Under the pieces are notes generated by a model, which made no database searches, had not been told where the DNA came from, and worked only from the letters and a program-made list of their open reading frames with translations. From Calonectria ilicicola (Eukaryota > Ascomycota > Sordariomycetes > Hypocreales > Nectriaceae), in contig CP085833.1 of assembly GCA_020809705.1 (NCBI GenBank), positions 2,108,001 to 2,172,000 of the forward strand: a stretch of 64,000 nt of DNA, written 5' to 3'. A program made the translations under genes and the position numbers. This document shows positions 63,418 through 64,000 of the stretch, in pieces (position 1 is the stretch's first letter; each line of letters starts with the position of its first letter).

Positions 63418-64000
63418 TTATGAACAATTGATTGGATGATACTGTGGGGACTTTGTACATAAAGAACGAGGAAAAGATCGAGATAGAACAATCAAATCAC
63501 GGTTACAGGCTGTATACGGCAGCAATCCAAGTTACGAGACGGTATTGGTCAATCTACCATTTGCGTGCATGAGGACGCGTTCATATTCGATTTTACGCAT
63601 CATTACAATTAACTTATGCTCAAAATCAAAGCTACCATGTGGGAAATCTACAAAATGGTTGACTTTCGGTCTTGCCAATGATCAACTCCCAGTATGGTTT
63701 TTTGTGGAAATATCATTAGTTGCAATTAATTAGTTTATTGACATGTACATGAGCTTTCGGGTCGGCGATTTTCAAGTGTCATATGAGCGCATTTGGTGAT
63801 CTTTGAAGGTATTCTTATTCATGACCGTAGCCGTGGGGATTATTGTACAACCCTAACGCGCGAATAAATAAAGCAACCGTGAACCCTGAACCGTGACCCC
63901 TTTGTCATGACAACCCAAACAGCCAACCATCGCAAGAAAGCAGAACCAAACGACGCATTTAAAGCTCCTGGCTCGCACCCTTGCCAGTCTTGCTCGTCTT
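63418..64000. other. Downstream intergenic region, likely promoter of the next gene
   Basis: 3' flank of the complex I gene. The frame at 63545-63733 has no recognisable content. The last about 100 bases are C-rich on the plus strand (GCTCGCACCCTTGCC), like leaders of genes in this genome, but the next gene lies outside the window. Confidence 0.45.

Overview
This window looks like a chromosome segment of a filamentous ascomycete (Pezizomycotina). Two flanks of ordinary gene DNA, with short GT-AG introns of 51-76 bp and CT-rich leaders, enclose about 55 kb of extremely AT-rich DNA (6683 to about 61,910). The AT-rich block has no intact gene. It consists of nested transposable elements whose copies differ almost only by C-to-T and G-to-A changes, the signature of repeat-induced point mutation (RIP). 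The species cannot be named from the sequence.

Left flank (1-6682). A complete four-exon gene for an RTA1-like seven-helix membrane protein (1159-2377) is followed by about 3 kb without a convincing gene. A single-exon gene (5510-6682) then encodes a 390-residue, low-complexity, probably disordered protein of unknown function. Its stop codon is also the last GC-balanced sequence before the AT-rich block.

AT-rich block. Elements recognised by structure: two complete Ty3/gypsy retrotransposons (18013-24751 and 38041-44801), each with 174-bp LTRs, 5-bp target duplications and a decayed reverse transcriptase on the minus strand; a hAT transposon (from about 35,259) whose transposase gene is split by the second gypsy; a Fot1/pogo-like element with TA target sites (58447-60288); a tRNA-headed SINE (54899-55773); three copies of a 538-bp TRIM-like miniature LTR element; a long-arm foldback element (15193-17948); and two polyA-less element families, called here NLR-A and NLR-F, with 13-16 bp target duplications and truncated copies. 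A further degraded multi-kb family (family E) is the oldest visible layer and hosts most of the others. Nested insertions allow their order to be read. A few short insertions (105-359 bp) kept near-normal base composition, as if too short for RIP.

Right flank (about 61,910-64,000). A GC-rich junction zone with a small inverted-repeat element and a (CA)n tract is followed by a complete five-exon gene for the LYR-family complex I subunit NDUFB9/B22 (62881-63417), and then presumed promoter sequence of a gene beyond the window.

The block's size, composition and gene-free nested-repeat structure fit either a regional centromere or a large AT isochore. The sequence alone cannot decide between them.
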